Source of the DNA: Chitinophagaceae bacterium
GTDB taxonomy: Bacteria > Bacteroidota > Bacteroidia > Chitinophagales > Chitinophagaceae
Direction: 5' to 3'
Length of the DNA stretch: 36,202 nt
Assembly: GCA_003168265.1 (NCBI GenBank)
Contig: PMSV01000016.1
Span: 1-36,202, forward strand
Below the pieces are notes generated by a model. It searched no databases and was not told where the DNA came from. It was given only the letters and a program-made list of their open reading frames with translations. Shown here piece after piece: positions 8,920-18,046 of the stretch; positions within the stretch are counted from its first letter, which is position 1; every line of letters starts with the position of its first letter. The position numbers and the translations under genes are program-made.

Positions 8920-9618
8920 TCAGTGCTTTACCCCTTCAATACTTTCGCGGGCCCATTGAAGGGTCAATTCGAACTGTTGCTTTTCAGTCAAATTGGTGTT
9001 GTCCAGGACAATCGCATCCTCGGCCTGGCGAAGAGGAGATATCTCCCTGTGAGAGTCGATAAAATCACGCATTTCAAGATTATCCCGCACTTCTTCAATA
9101 GTGATATTCGGGTTTTTCTCATAGAGCTCGCGAAAGCGACGTTCGATACGCACTTTTTTATCAGCGGTCATGAATATCTTCAACTCGGCTTGGGGAAAGA
9201 CCGTTGTACCGATGTCCCGCCCGTCCATGACGATCCCCTTTTTTGCACCCATTTTTCTTTGTTGCTCCACTGCAAAATGACGCACAGGGCCCAGGGCTGC
9301 AACATCGCTGACTTTTTCTGCAACGACCAGATCGCGGATCACATATTCCACATTCTCATCGTTGAGATGAATCTCACTTTGCCTGCTCTTGCTGTTGTAT
9401 TCGAAGGAGAGTATTATCTGGTCCAGTGCAGAGTCTACCTGCTTTGTCCTGGTCCAATCAATATGGTTGCGCAGAAAGAAAAGTGTAATGGCCCTGTACA
9501 TGGCCCCGCTATCGATATGGACATAGTCCAGTTCCTTAGCAAGCTGTTTAGCCAGCGTACTCTTTCCGCAGGAAGACCAGCCGTCGATCGTTATAATGAT
9601 TTTGCGATTTGCCTTCAT
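8920..9618 (-). CDS. cmk: (d)CMP kinase
   Basis: Phosphorylates CMP and dCMP to the diphosphates in pyrimidine salvage. The 232-aa protein starts with the P-loop GWSSCGKST at residues 13-21, followed by HIDSGAMYRAITLFF, the MDGRDIGTTVFPQAELKIFMTA segment around residue 152, and the lid Arg cluster RIERRFRELYEKNP. The tryptophan and cysteine in the P-loop differ from the textbook GPSGSGKGT but the essential Gly, Lys and Ser/Thr are kept. Start ATG at 9618 gives the expected short N-terminus. It converges with glnN and lies downstream of clpC, separated from it by a terminator hairpin. Confidence 0.95.
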   Translation of the reverse strand: MKANRKIIITIDGWSSCGKSTLAKQLAKELDYVHIDSGAMYRAITLFFLRNHIDWTRTKQVDSALDQIILSFEYNSKSRQSEIHLNDENVEYVIRDLVVAEKVSDVAALGPVRHFAVEQQRKMGAKKGIVMDGRDIGTTVFPQAELKIFMTADKKVRIERRFRELYEKNPNITIEEVRDNLEMRDFIDSHREISPLRQAEDAIVLDNTNLTEKQQFELTLQWARESIEGVKH

Positions 9619-9661
9619 AAGACTTAATCCTGCAAATTTGCGAAAAAATGATCAGAGGATG

Positions 9662-9691
9662 GAAATCAAAATGCCCCAGGGAAGGGGCATT
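9662..9691 (-). terminator. Terminator downstream of clpC
   Basis: On the minus strand AATGCCCC and GGGGCATT form an 8-bp stem around TTCCCT, followed by a short T-rich run (TTGATTT). It lies 20 nt after the clpC stop and separates clpC from cmk. Confidence 0.75.
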
Positions 9692-9711
9692 AAACAATAT
9701 CTGTTAATGAT

Positions 9712-12240
9712 TCAGGCTTCCGACTTTTCAGCTTCTTCCTTTTCCTTCAAAGTGAATTTGATCTTCGAATTTTCCTTGTCCAGGCCGGCTACCAGCACAT
9801 CTCCATTCTTGATATTCATACTCAGGATTTCTTCGGCCAGCGGATCTTCCAGGTATTTCTGTATCGCCCTGTGAAGCGGCCTCGCTCCGAATTGCTGGTC
9901 ATAGCCCTTATCAGCAATGAAATGCTTGGCCTCTTCGGTCAATTCCAGAGTGAATCCCAGCGAGTTTAGCCTTTTCAGGACGCCCTTCATCAATATATCG
10001 ATGATCTGGAAAATATTCTCCTTACTCAATGCATTGAAGATGATCACATCATCAATACGGTTGAGGAATTCCGGGCTGAAAGTGCGCTTTAAAGCTTTTT
10101 CAATGACGGCCTTGTTGTTTTCATCCACATTTTGCGTGCGGGTCGCTGTTGCAAAACCAACCCCGTCACCGAAGTCCTTTAGTTGGCGCGCCCCGATATT
10201 GGAGGTCATGATGATCAGCGTATTCTTAAAGTCGATCTTACGCCCAAGTCCATCCGTCAATTGCCCATCGTCAAGAACCTGCAGTAGAATATTGTAAATA
10301 TCAGGATGCGCTTTTTCGATTTCATCGAGCAGGATGACCGAATAGGGCTTGCGTCTGACTTTCTCGGTCAATTGGCCGCCTTCCTCGTAACCCACATAAC
10401 CCGGAGGAGCGCCGATCAAACGGCTGACTGTAAATTTTTCCATGTATTCGCTCATGTCGATGCGAATCAGGGCATCTTCCGAATCAAACATATACCGGGC
10501 CAGGGAACGCGCCAATTCCGTCTTTCCTACACCTGTGGGGCCCAGGAAAATAAAAGTACCCACCGGTTTCTTTGGGTCTTTAAGGCCCACCCTGTTTCTC
10601 TGTATGGCTTTCACCACTTTTTGTATGGCTTCATCCTGCCCGATCACCATACCCCTCATATCCGTGGCCATATTGCGCAGTTTCTCGCTCTCTGCCTGAA
10701 CCATCCTTTTTACAGGAATCCCCGTCATCATGCTGACTACTTCGGCAATATTTTCCTCATCGATCGGATAGCGCTTGTGTTTGCTTTCTTCTTCCCACTC
10801 GGCCTTTGCCCTCTCCAGTTCCTCCTGAAGCCTCTTTTCGGTATCTCTTAAGGAAGCGGCTTCTTCGAATTTCTGACTCTTAACGACCTTATTTTTCTCG
10901 TTCTTTACGTCTTCAATCTTCTTTTCCAGGTCCACGATATTCTGCGGAACATTGATGTTTTTAAGGTGCACCCTTGCACCCACTTCATCCAAAACGTCAA
11001 TGGCCTTGTCCGGAAGGAGCCTGTCCGTCATATAACGGTCGGAAAGTTTCACACAGGCATCGATAGCTTCGTCCGAATAAATGACATTATGGTAATCCTC
11101 GTATTTGGATTTGATATTATTGAGTATCTGTATGGTCTCATCCACTGTCGGCGGTTCCACGATTACTTTCTGGAAACGGCGATCAAGAGCCCCGTCCTTT
11201 TCAATATACATCCTGTACTCGTCCAGGGTGGATGCGCCAATGCATTGGAGTTCACCTCTTGCCAAAGCAGGTTTGAATATATTGGAAGCGTCCAGGGAAC
11301 CACTCGCTCCTCCTGCACCGACAATCGTATGGATTTCATCGATGAAAAGGATCACATCCCTGTTCTTTTCAAGTTCGTTCATGATAGCCTTCATCCTTTC
11401 TTCGAACTGACCGCGATACTTGGTACCTGCGACCAGGGCGGCCAGATCAAGGGAAATTACCCTTTTATCGAAAAGGACCCGGGAAACCTTTCTTTGTACG
11501 ATTCGCAGGGCCAGTCCTTCAACGATGGCCGTCTTGCCTACTCCAGGCTCTCCTATAAGGATGGGGTTGTTCTTCTTACGTCGGGAAAGTATTTGGGAAA
11601 CCCTCTCGATCTCAATTTCCCTGCCTACGATCGGGTCAAGGGAATTGGTTTCAGCAAGTCTGGTTATATCCCTTCCAAAATTATCAAGTACCGGAGTCTT
11701 GCTCTTGGTATTGCCGGCAGCCTTTGCCTTTTGCTGCGAGAATTTCTTTTCTTCATCGAAATCATCCTCATTTTCATCTGCATAATCACTGCGGATATCG
11801 TTGCTCTTCACAACGCCCAATTCATTTCTGAACAGATCATAATCCACTTCAAACTGGTTGAGGATCTGGGTTGCAACATTTTCCTTGTTTTTCAGAATGG
11901 AAAGCATGAGATGCTCTGTTTCCACAGTGGCGCTTTTGAGTGCCTTTGCCTCCAAAACAGTCACACGGATCACTTTCTCTGCCTGTTTCGTTAAGGGTAG
12001 GCTATTAATGTTTGCAATATTCTTACCGGTTTTGTCCTTAACTGCCAACTCTACTTCTTTACGCAATTCGTACAAGTCAACATTAAAGCTCTTTAAAATA
12101 CGGACCGCTGTATTGTCACCTTCTCTGATCAAGCCAAGCAACAAATGTTCCGTGCCGATAAAATCATTTCCCAGTCTCAAAGCTTCCTCCCTGCTGAACG
12201 ATATGATTTCCTTCACTTGGGCCGAAAAATTATTATCCAT
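9712..12240 (-). CDS. clpC: ATP-dependent Clp protease ATP-binding subunit ClpC
   Basis: Hsp100 unfoldase that feeds substrates to ClpP. The 842-aa protein contains two N-terminal Clp-N repeats (residues about 1-140), AAA domain 1 with Walker A GEPGVGKT (230-237) and Walker [11 protein letters not shown] (297-306), a UVR/coiled middle segment (about 435-480) that distinguishes ClpC from ClpB, and AAA domain 2 with Walker A GPTGVGKT (567-574) and [12 protein letters not shown]. The VGF sequence in the FGDGVGFAT loop is a plausible ClpP-docking tripeptide. It is divergent from the STAS-domain gene and followed by a terminator hairpin. All motifs are intact. Confidence 0.96.
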   Translation of the reverse strand: MDNNFSAQVKEIISFSREEALRLGNDFIGTEHLLLGLIREGDNTAVRILKSFNVDLYELRKEVELAVKDKTGKNIANINSLPLTKQAEKVIRVTVLEAKALKSATVETEHLMLSILKNKENVATQILNQFEVDYDLFRNELGVVKSNDIRSDYADENEDDFDEEKKFSQQKAKAAGNTKSKTPVLDNFGRDITRLAETNSLDPIVGREIEIERVSQILSRRKKNNPILIGEPGVGKTAIVEGLALRIVQRKVSRVLFDKRVISLDLAALVAGTKYRGQFEERMKAIMNELEKNRDVILFIDEIHTIVGAGGASGSLDASNIFKPALARGELQCIGASTLDEYRMYIEKDGALDRRFQKVIVEPPTVDETIQILNNIKSKYEDYHNVIYSDEAIDACVKLSDRYMTDRLLPDKAIDVLDEVGARVHLKNINVPQNIVDLEKKIEDVKNEKNKVVKSQKFEEAASLRDTEKRLQEELERAKAEWEEESKHKRYPIDEENIAEVVSMMTGIPVKRMVQAESEKLRNMATDMRGMVIGQDEAIQKVVKAIQRNRVGLKDPKKPVGTFIFLGPTGVGKTELARSLARYMFDSEDALIRIDMSEYMEKFTVSRLIGAPPGYVGYEEGGQLTEKVRRKPYSVILLDEIEKAHPDIYNILLQVLDDGQLTDGLGRKIDFKNTLIIMTSNIGARQLKDFGDGVGFATATRTQNVDENNKAVIEKALKRTFSPEFLNRIDDVIIFNALSKENIFQIIDILMKGVLKRLNSLGFTLELTEEAKHFIADKGYDQQFGARPLHRAIQKYLEDPLAEEILSMNIKNGDVLVAGLDKENSKIKFTLKEKEEAEKSEA

Positions 12241-12249
12241 TTTTAGTTA

Positions 12250-12283
12250 ATTGTGCTTTATACAATAATAACGAATATTTTTG
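12250..12283 (+). promoter_or_regulatory. Probable promoter of the STAS-domain gene
   Basis: ATTG at 12250-12253 (-33-like) and TATTTTTG at 12276-12283, an exact TAnnTTTG -7 box, are separated by 22 nt. The start site would fall near 12290, which supports ATG 12334 over a longer in-frame start at 12253. Confidence 0.4.
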
Positions 12284-12333
12284 ATTTCTATTTCTGTCTG
12301 TTTATTAACCATTGTGAATACCAATTGATAAAC

Positions 12334-12705
12334 ATGAGGTTCAAAATTGATACCAGAGAGAAATTCCATGCCATTACCATCCAGGAGCCCGCTCTTGCTG
12401 CTAATATGACAGCCGAATTGAGTAATTACCTTCTAAATAAGCACCAAAATGGCTGTAAAAACGTAGTGCTTAATCTACAAGACATCCAAACCGTTGATAA
12501 CGCTGCTGCCGAATCCCTTGTCAAACTGCAGCAGGAATACTATGAAAAGAATGCTTCATTCGTCATTTGCTGCCTCAACAAGGAAGTTGAGGATTTTCTC
12601 GATAAGGAGGGTTTACTTGAAATGATGAATGTAACAGCTACCGAAACAGAGGCTGGCGATATTGTTCTATTGGAAGAAGTAGAAAGAGAACTCTTAGGAG
12701 ATTAA
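12334..12705 (+). CDS. STAS-domain protein (anti-sigma-factor-antagonist-like)
   Basis: A 123-aa single-domain protein. The alternating pattern KNVVLNLQDIQTVDNAAAESLVKLQQEYYEKNASFVICCLN matches the STAS fold of SpoIIAA-type antagonists and of STAS phospho-sensors. The position usually holding the phosphorylatable Ser (DS-G-x) reads VDNAAAES here, so the phospho-serine is not in its standard place, which suggests a non-canonical or phosphorylation-independent STAS protein. Start at 12334 is chosen because the N-terminus then begins the domain directly and a -7 box lies upstream. It is divergent from clpC and 18 nt before the kinase-like gene, with which it probably forms an operon. Confidence 0.75.
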   Translation: MRFKIDTREKFHAITIQEPALAANMTAELSNYLLNKHQNGCKNVVLNLQDIQTVDNAAAESLVKLQQEYYEKNASFVICCLNKEVEDFLDKEGLLEMMNVTATETEAGDIVLLEEVERELLGD

Positions 12706-12723
12706 GAAGGAATCGAACATTTT

Positions 12724-13614
12724 ATGGCCCGGATTGTTAACTCTCTTAATCCCGATGATTTTTTTTCCCGGCTCTTTGGGTTGACTGCCGGTTCGTTTAA
12801 TTATTCCAGTGTTGGCGGAGGTTCTATCAATTCTTGTTATCGGATCACACTCAATTCAGGCCAGCAGCATTTCTGTAAAATCAATTCGGTTAGACAATTT
12901 CCCCAACTCTTTTTAAAAGAAAAAAATGGCCTGGAAACCCTTTCAAGCGCCAATATAATCAGAACTCCTGCCGTACTCGGTCAGGGTCAATTCGACGATT
13001 CGGACATCCAGTATCTTTTGCTTGAATGGATCGACCAGGGATTGAAATCTGAGACTTTTTGGGGAAATTTTGGGGAACAATTGGCACAAATGCACAATTC
13101 GACCGTTGAATCTCATGGACACATCGAGAAGAATTATATGGGAGCCCTGCCTCAATCCAATCATCAAAAAGCGGATTGGACCTTGTTCTTCATTTCCGAG
13201 CGTCTATGGCCCCAGGTCCGGTTCGGAATGGAAAAAGGCATGCTCGAAGACCGTCATTTAAAGGAGTTTGAAAATCTCTATCCTAAGCTACCTGCCCTGT
13301 TCGGGCAACAGCCACCCTCACTCTTGCATGGGGATCTCTGGAGCGGGAATTTCCTGGCCGATCAAAATGCCCAGCCTGTCCTGATCGACCCAGCAGTATA
13401 TTACGGAAGCCGGCATATGGACCTGGCCATGACCACCCTATTCGGCGGATTCGGCAAGAGATTTTACGCCGCGTACAACTATCATTATCCGATTCCACCT
13501 GATTCCCGGGATATCTGGGCTATCTGTAATCTTTACCCCTTGCTCATCCATTTGAACCTCTTTGGCAAATCCTATTTGCCCCGGATCGAACAAACCATAA
13601 AGGCCTTTCTTTAG
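12724..13614 (+). CDS. Fructosamine kinase family protein
   Basis: Aminoglycoside-phosphotransferase-fold kinase related to fructosamine-3-kinase, which phosphorylates ketosamines on glycated proteins or small molecules and so allows their breakdown. The 296-aa protein shows the nucleotide-binding region near residue 25-60 (GGGSINSCYRI, HFCKIN), the catalytic loop LLHGDLWSGNF around residue 200 (Asp base and Asn metal ligand) and the metal-binding VLIDPAVYYGSRHMDLAM about 20 residues later. WTLFFISERLWPQV is also typical of the family. It follows the STAS gene by 18 nt. Substrate is not determined by sequence. Confidence 0.88.
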   Translation: MARIVNSLNPDDFFSRLFGLTAGSFNYSSVGGGSINSCYRITLNSGQQHFCKINSVRQFPQLFLKEKNGLETLSSANIIRTPAVLGQGQFDDSDIQYLLLEWIDQGLKSETFWGNFGEQLAQMHNSTVESHGHIEKNYMGALPQSNHQKADWTLFFISERLWPQVRFGMEKGMLEDRHLKEFENLYPKLPALFGQQPPSLLHGDLWSGNFLADQNAQPVLIDPAVYYGSRHMDLAMTTLFGGFGKRFYAAYNYHYPIPPDSRDIWAICNLYPLLIHLNLFGKSYLPRIEQTIKAFL

Positions 13615-13727
13615 AATCTCCGGATATTTCAACTTTTACATTGAATGACTATCTTACAAAGGATTTGACTCGTGAAACAGAATGATCTTGCCCTTCGTTT
13701 ATACCTGATCGCACTTAAAAACAATTA

Positions 13728-14630
13728 ATGCTCGCAGTAACCATTCTCGGCAACAACTCCGCGCTTCCCGCTTTTGACCGTCATCCTACGGCGCAGATCA
13801 TCACCATGAATGAGAATCATTTCCTGGTTGATTGCGGAGAGGGAACCCAGTCCCAGATGGCCAAATACAAGATAAGAAGGAGTAAGATCACACATATATT
13901 CATATCCCACCTCCATGGCGATCATTATTTCGGGCTGATCGGGCTATTAACAAGTATGGGCCTGCTCGGCCGCCAACTCGATATTCATCTTTTCGCACCC
14001 GCTCCATTAAAGGAGATGATCGACATGCAGCTCCATGTAGCAGATACAAAACTGCCATTTCCACTGCATTTTCATCCTTTGGGTGAAGAAGGGCTGTTGG
14101 TTAAGGACAATAAATTCGATATCAGTTGCTTTCGGGTGAGGCACCGTATCGAATGCTGGGGATTTAAATTCGATGAGATCAAAGCTCCACGAAAGGTCAA
14201 TCCCGATAAAGCAAGGGAACATGGAGTGCCTGCATCTTTTTTTGAAAGACTCAAATGGGGAGAGGATTACCTAAACAGCGAAAACGAACTGATCAAAAAT
14301 GAATTGGTCACAAATTCAGGAACTATTCCCAAGTCTTATGCCTATTCGGCGGATACGATTTACGAGGAATCGATCGCTGAAAAAGTGAAAAACGTTTCCC
14401 TGCTTTATCATGAAGCAACCTATCTGAAGGATCTCCACCAAAGAGCAGCTTCCCGCTTTCATTGCACGACCATAGAGGCGGCCCAGATCGCAAAACTCGC
14501 CAATGTCCAAAAGCTCATCATTGGACATTTCAGCTCCAAATATGAGCGGCTTGATGATTTTGAAAAAGAAGCCCGTGAGGTTTTTGAAAATACGGAATTG
14601 GCCATTGAAGGGGTGACCTATCGGGTTTGA
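13728..14630 (+). CDS. rnz: Ribonuclease Z
   Basis: Endonuclease of the metallo-beta-lactamase superfamily that trims tRNA 3' trailers. The 300-aa length is that of the short RNase Z form. Motif II HLHGDH lies at residues 61-66, and further zinc ligands appear in YHEATYL (around 222) and IIGHFSSKY (around 265). The start MLAVTILGNNSALPAFDRHPT is characteristic of Bacteroidota RNase Z. It is preceded by 113 nt without a gene and followed by a region shared with the convergent GH2 locus. Confidence 0.95.
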   Translation: MLAVTILGNNSALPAFDRHPTAQIITMNENHFLVDCGEGTQSQMAKYKIRRSKITHIFISHLHGDHYFGLIGLLTSMGLLGRQLDIHLFAPAPLKEMIDMQLHVADTKLPFPLHFHPLGEEGLLVKDNKFDISCFRVRHRIECWGFKFDEIKAPRKVNPDKAREHGVPASFFERLKWGEDYLNSENELIKNELVTNSGTIPKSYAYSADTIYEESIAEKVKNVSLLYHEATYLKDLHQRAASRFHCTTIEAAQIAKLANVQKLIIGHFSSKYERLDDFEKEAREVFENTELAIEGVTYRV

Positions 14631-14735
14631 GCTTCACTGATTAAGTCTTTAATTTCACTAACGGTTTTGGATTATCAAAGATTTTTTTCCACGTTGTTTT
14701 CTTAAGCCTTTTTACTTTTCCGGCAAAAATTTTGA

Positions 14736-14873
14736 TTAGGCCGCCTTACACTCATCCTGTCTCATCTTTGAAAGATCGATCGCCTGCGCCATAAGATCCT
14801 TGATCGGAAAACAGGTCAGCATGAAAATACATACCGTAATGGCTGAAACCGTCTTGCTGTTGAGTGATTTCAT
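14736..14873 (-). CDS. 45-codon secreted-peptide ORF, probable truncated gene remnant
   Basis: Minus-strand ORF of 45 codons beginning 33 nt after the GH2 stop codon. Its start MKSLNSK is followed by a hydrophobic core (TVSAITVCIFMLTCF) and an LMAQ-A type signal-peptidase site, giving a convincing Sec signal peptide, after which only AIDLSKMRQDECKAA remains before TAA. That composition looks like the 5' end of an exported protein gene whose body was deleted, although a short secreted peptide cannot be excluded. Neighbouring sequence to 14,631 shows no continuation in the other frames. Confidence 0.4.
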   Translation of the reverse strand: MKSLNSKTVSAITVCIFMLTCFPIKDLMAQAIDLSKMRQDECKAA

Positions 14874-14905
14874 TTGCCAGGTATAATTTATAATGATTGA
14901 TATAT

Positions 14906-17695
14906 TCATCTAAAGTCAAACCATAGTGTTCCTTTAACAATACTATAGTTAAGCTGGATGCTTTTTTGACTTTCGGGACCAAGCAATGCCGGATATTGAA
15001 ACCGCGTACCCATCGGAGCAATGCTATTTAAAAATCCTATGTCCCCTTCAGGAAAAGCAGCTTTAAGGCTTTCGTGTTCATAGCTGGAATGATCCGGTTT
15101 CAACATTTGGAGGAATATAGACTGATCATCGGTATACACCGTAAATGGCGATTCTTTATTTTCAATGACGACCCAATACAGATCAGCATGGTAACCTTTA
15201 AATTCGGGATAGTCCCAGCTTGCCCCAGTGACGGTATTATTATAGTTCTTGTGCCATACTGCAAGCTGTTGGCCCTTGAGCCTGTTTTTCCATACCCGGT
15301 ATGGTCCCCGGCCCAGCCATTTCATGCCGGTTATCTTGTCCTCCGGGTAATTAAAGGTTATGCCCGCAAAATCGACGCCGGTTTGCTGTGACCAGTGCTT
15401 TTCCAGCGTATATTGATACTGTAGCTCTACCAGCTTGCCAGGGGCGAAAGTCCATTTGACTCTAAAATAAGTATCCCCCTCATACGCCGGTTCTACTACA
15501 AAGTTTGCGCCCTCACTATGACTCTTTAGATCAACAAGTTGGTGATTAAACCCTGCCTCGACAGGGCCCGTTAATGAAATTTCATTTTTGCCATTCATCA
15601 CCTTTTGAAGCTGTCCATTAGCTTTATTAAAAAAATAGGTAATCCCTGACGAATGGACGATCAAGCTGGTTGCTGAATCATCCACAGTAATATTGGAGGC
15701 GGCAGAGTAGATAACCGGCTTCTTAACCTGGTCCGGCAATTCAATGGGCAAGGTCCAGGTAAATAATTCTCTCCCATGCGGGTCGATGGCCGTCAAGTAC
15801 AATGCATCATAACTTATCCAATTTTGAGGAAGGTTTAATTGCAGAAAGCCCTTTTCACCCGGAGCCAGATTGAATTTTGGCAGATCATTTTGTGCTCCTG
15901 TAATGGCCTTTATACCAGTATCGCCGGCTGCCGGAAAACTGACCAATCTCCATTTGAATTGGCATTGGTTGAGATTCGTATAGCTATACCGGTTTTCAAC
16001 GGCTAGTTTGCCGTTAAACTTAGGAGCTATCAATTTTTTGTTGATCACCACCGGTGACCACAATTCCTTAATGGTATAAAAACTGGCTTCTTTTTCCCGG
16101 TGCGGTCCAAGAATACCATCCGGGGCGCTGTCATCGGCAGTATCCATTGTACTGTCCTGGTCTACACGCCTTATACCGCCATCGGCAAAAACCCATATAA
16201 ATCCCCCTGCTCCGTATGGGTGGTTTATTATAGCGTTCCAAAAATCCTCCAGGCCGGCCCCGGCTCCGCCATCGTAATTGCCGTGCATAAATTCTGTAGG
16301 GAAAAATACCTCGTTGCCATATAATGCTGAATTTACTACATAATTGTAATCAGGGTAATGTCGTGTATCTGTTCCGTTGAATTTCTCCCAGGGATGAAGG
16401 ACCACGCGGTTTTGAGGATCATACAATTTAAACTGATCGTCCAGCGCCGTGTTCCAGCCTCCCTCGTTTCCGTTGTCCCAAAAAATAATAGCAGGGTGAT
16501 TGACATCGCGCTCCACCATTTCTTTAACCAGTTTTTTACCGATTACCGTATCGTATTTATTTTGCCAGCCAGTCAATTCATCCAGTACAAACAAGCCGAG
16601 TGAATCACAAACATCCAAAAAATGCTGGTCGGGCGGATAATGGGACATTCTCACTGCATTCATGTTCATGTCCTTCATTAGGTTGACATCCATTATGCTG
16701 ATCGCTTTACTCAGGGTTCGCCCGGATTCAGGCCATTCACTATGGCGGCAAACGCCTTTCAGAATCACCCTTTTCCCGTTCACATATATACCATCATGCA
16801 ACCTTAATTCCATGGTACGAAACCCAAAACGCTGGGTGATCGTATGAATAACACCCCCGTCTTCATTTTTTATGGAAACCACCAGGTTGTACAATTTCGG
16901 AAATTCAGGATTCCATGGTACAATAGTTTTGTAACTGCCTTTCAAAGAAATTGGGAATGCTCCCTTAATCGCCTTTACCATAATTTCCTTACCTATTTTC
17001 ATCCCTTCCAATGTTTGCAATTGCGCCGTTATCAAATTATCGCTCTCAATGTTCGGCGCATATACATCTACCTTGATACTTCCATCTGCTTTAGCATCGA
17101 TTGCCATGTGATCTATGTAATTAGCCGGCACAATCTCCAGATAGACAGGACGATAAATACCGCCGAATTGCCAGAAATCAGCCCTTCGCTCGGCAAGGTT
17201 GATAGACGCATTGGCCGACTTTTTACTTACAGTGACTTCAAACAGGTTATCCCCTGTCTTCAAAAGGTTCGTAATGTCATATTTAAAACGGTAATAACCG
17301 CCCTGGTGTATTGGTCCGGCCAATAGGCCGTTGATCTTTACTTTCGTATCCGTCATTGCGCCTTCAAAAACTATGAATGTCTTTTTTTTGCTCCATGCCG
17401 CGTCAATACTAAAATGATATTTGTACAAGCCTTGCTCTTCGGGGTTTTTGGTATCCTGGAAGTAATTGTAGGTACCAAAGCCTTGCAGTTCCCAGTTGGA
17501 AGGGACAGCTATCCTATTCCATGAACCGCTTTTTTGTCCGGTATTGATAAAAAAATCCCAGTTTACCGTATGATCTTTATCTGTACCGGAGAGATATACG
17601 ATATGAGTAGTCTGAGCATGCAAACCAAGGTGCACACATGATAACAACAGTGAAAAGCCCAAAAAAAAGGCAGCTTGCCATTTGTGTGATTTCAT
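14906..17695 (-). CDS. Secreted glycoside hydrolase family 2 protein (beta-galactosidase-like)
   Basis: A 929-aa retaining beta-glycosidase, exported by a signal peptide (hydrophobic segment from residue 9, cleavage predicted after HAQ near residue 29). Domain order is GH2: an N-terminal jelly-roll sugar-binding domain (WNRIAVPSNWELQGFGTYNYF, GGIYRPVYLE), an immunoglobulin-like domain, a TIM barrel starting near FGFRTMELR with ILKGVCRHSEWPESG, then a beta-galactosidase small-chain-like C-terminal domain (MKWLGRGPYRVWKNR). The presumed acid/base is Glu411 in DNGNEGGWN and the presumed nucleophile is Glu468 in PTEFMHG; the nucleophile context differs from the usual CEYAHAMGN, so the substrate may not be a plain galactoside. 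It is divergent from the DUF1080 lipoprotein gene across a 351-nt region. Confidence 0.9.
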   Translation of the reverse strand: MKSHKWQAAFFLGFSLLLSCVHLGLHAQTTHIVYLSGTDKDHTVNWDFFINTGQKSGSWNRIAVPSNWELQGFGTYNYFQDTKNPEEQGLYKYHFSIDAAWSKKKTFIVFEGAMTDTKVKINGLLAGPIHQGGYYRFKYDITNLLKTGDNLFEVTVSKKSANASINLAERRADFWQFGGIYRPVYLEIVPANYIDHMAIDAKADGSIKVDVYAPNIESDNLITAQLQTLEGMKIGKEIMVKAIKGAFPISLKGSYKTIVPWNPEFPKLYNLVVSIKNEDGGVIHTITQRFGFRTMELRLHDGIYVNGKRVILKGVCRHSEWPESGRTLSKAISIMDVNLMKDMNMNAVRMSHYPPDQHFLDVCDSLGLFVLDELTGWQNKYDTVIGKKLVKEMVERDVNHPAIIFWDNGNEGGWNTALDDQFKLYDPQNRVVLHPWEKFNGTDTRHYPDYNYVVNSALYGNEVFFPTEFMHGNYDGGAGAGLEDFWNAIINHPYGAGGFIWVFADGGIRRVDQDSTMDTADDSAPDGILGPHREKEASFYTIKELWSPVVINKKLIAPKFNGKLAVENRYSYTNLNQCQFKWRLVSFPAAGDTGIKAITGAQNDLPKFNLAPGEKGFLQLNLPQNWISYDALYLTAIDPHGRELFTWTLPIELPDQVKKPVIYSAASNITVDDSATSLIVHSSGITYFFNKANGQLQKVMNGKNEISLTGPVEAGFNHQLVDLKSHSEGANFVVEPAYEGDTYFRVKWTFAPGKLVELQYQYTLEKHWSQQTGVDFAGITFNYPEDKITGMKWLGRGPYRVWKNRLKGQQLAVWHKNYNNTVTGASWDYPEFKGYHADLYWVVIENKESPFTVYTDDQSIFLQMLKPDHSSYEHESLKAAFPEGDIGFLNSIAPMGTRFQYPALLGPESQKSIQLNYSIVKGTLWFDFR

Positions 17696-18046
17696 CTTTC
17701 TCTAATGATGTTTGATTAACCTGATTATGCACAAAACATAATTATGCGCCATTGTTATAGTAGTATTGTAGACTAAATTAACTAAAAGAATAACGCTCTT
17801 CACACTTATTACTATGATATTAGTATTGCGTAAATACGGGGAAAAAGCTTCACCATCTTGTAGTAAATAGTGACAATTTTATTGGTAGTTGCAACTATTG
17901 CAATAAGAACATGCGTCGCTGATCGCGCTCGCTGACCCTCCATACTTTTTGTCGCCCAGAAAATAAGATATTTGCAGTATTATGCCATTTTGCATATTAT
18001 TGCAATGTGCCGGGTTAATTTTTATAAAGTTCAGAACTGCCCAACA
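17696..18046. other. Divergent intergenic region between GH2 and DUF1080 genes
   Basis: These 351 nt hold the control regions of two divergent exported-protein genes. The most structured part is a perfect 12-bp palindrome at 17886-17897 (separate entry). A GC-rich patch near 17912-17935 has repeated CGCTG/CGCTC words. No small gene or RNA is recognised. Confidence 0.5.
17886..17904. promoter_or_regulatory. Palindromic operator-like site
   Basis: TAGTTGCAACTA at 17886-17897 is a perfect palindrome, overlapped by a direct repeat of TTGCAA spaced by CTA. The shape is that of a homodimeric winged-helix repressor site (MarR/DeoR-like). Its placement between the divergent GH2 and DUF1080 genes suggests joint control; the DeoR-family protein encoded at 19604 is the nearest candidate regulator, but the link is inference. 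Confidence 0.35.

Noticed and set aside
8902-9627. 241-codon plus-strand frame opposite cmk
   Set aside because: Covers exactly the intact cmk gene on the other strand and has no recognisable content.
10966-11994. Long plus-strand open frame opposite clpC
   Set aside because: It is antisense to the conserved AAA core of clpC, has no domain or signal, and is explained by codon bias of the real gene.
14752-15021. 89-codon minus-strand frame overlapping the GH2 3' end
   Set aside because: Its first part is an out-of-frame reading of the GH2 gene; the real content downstream is the signal-peptide frame at 14736-14873.
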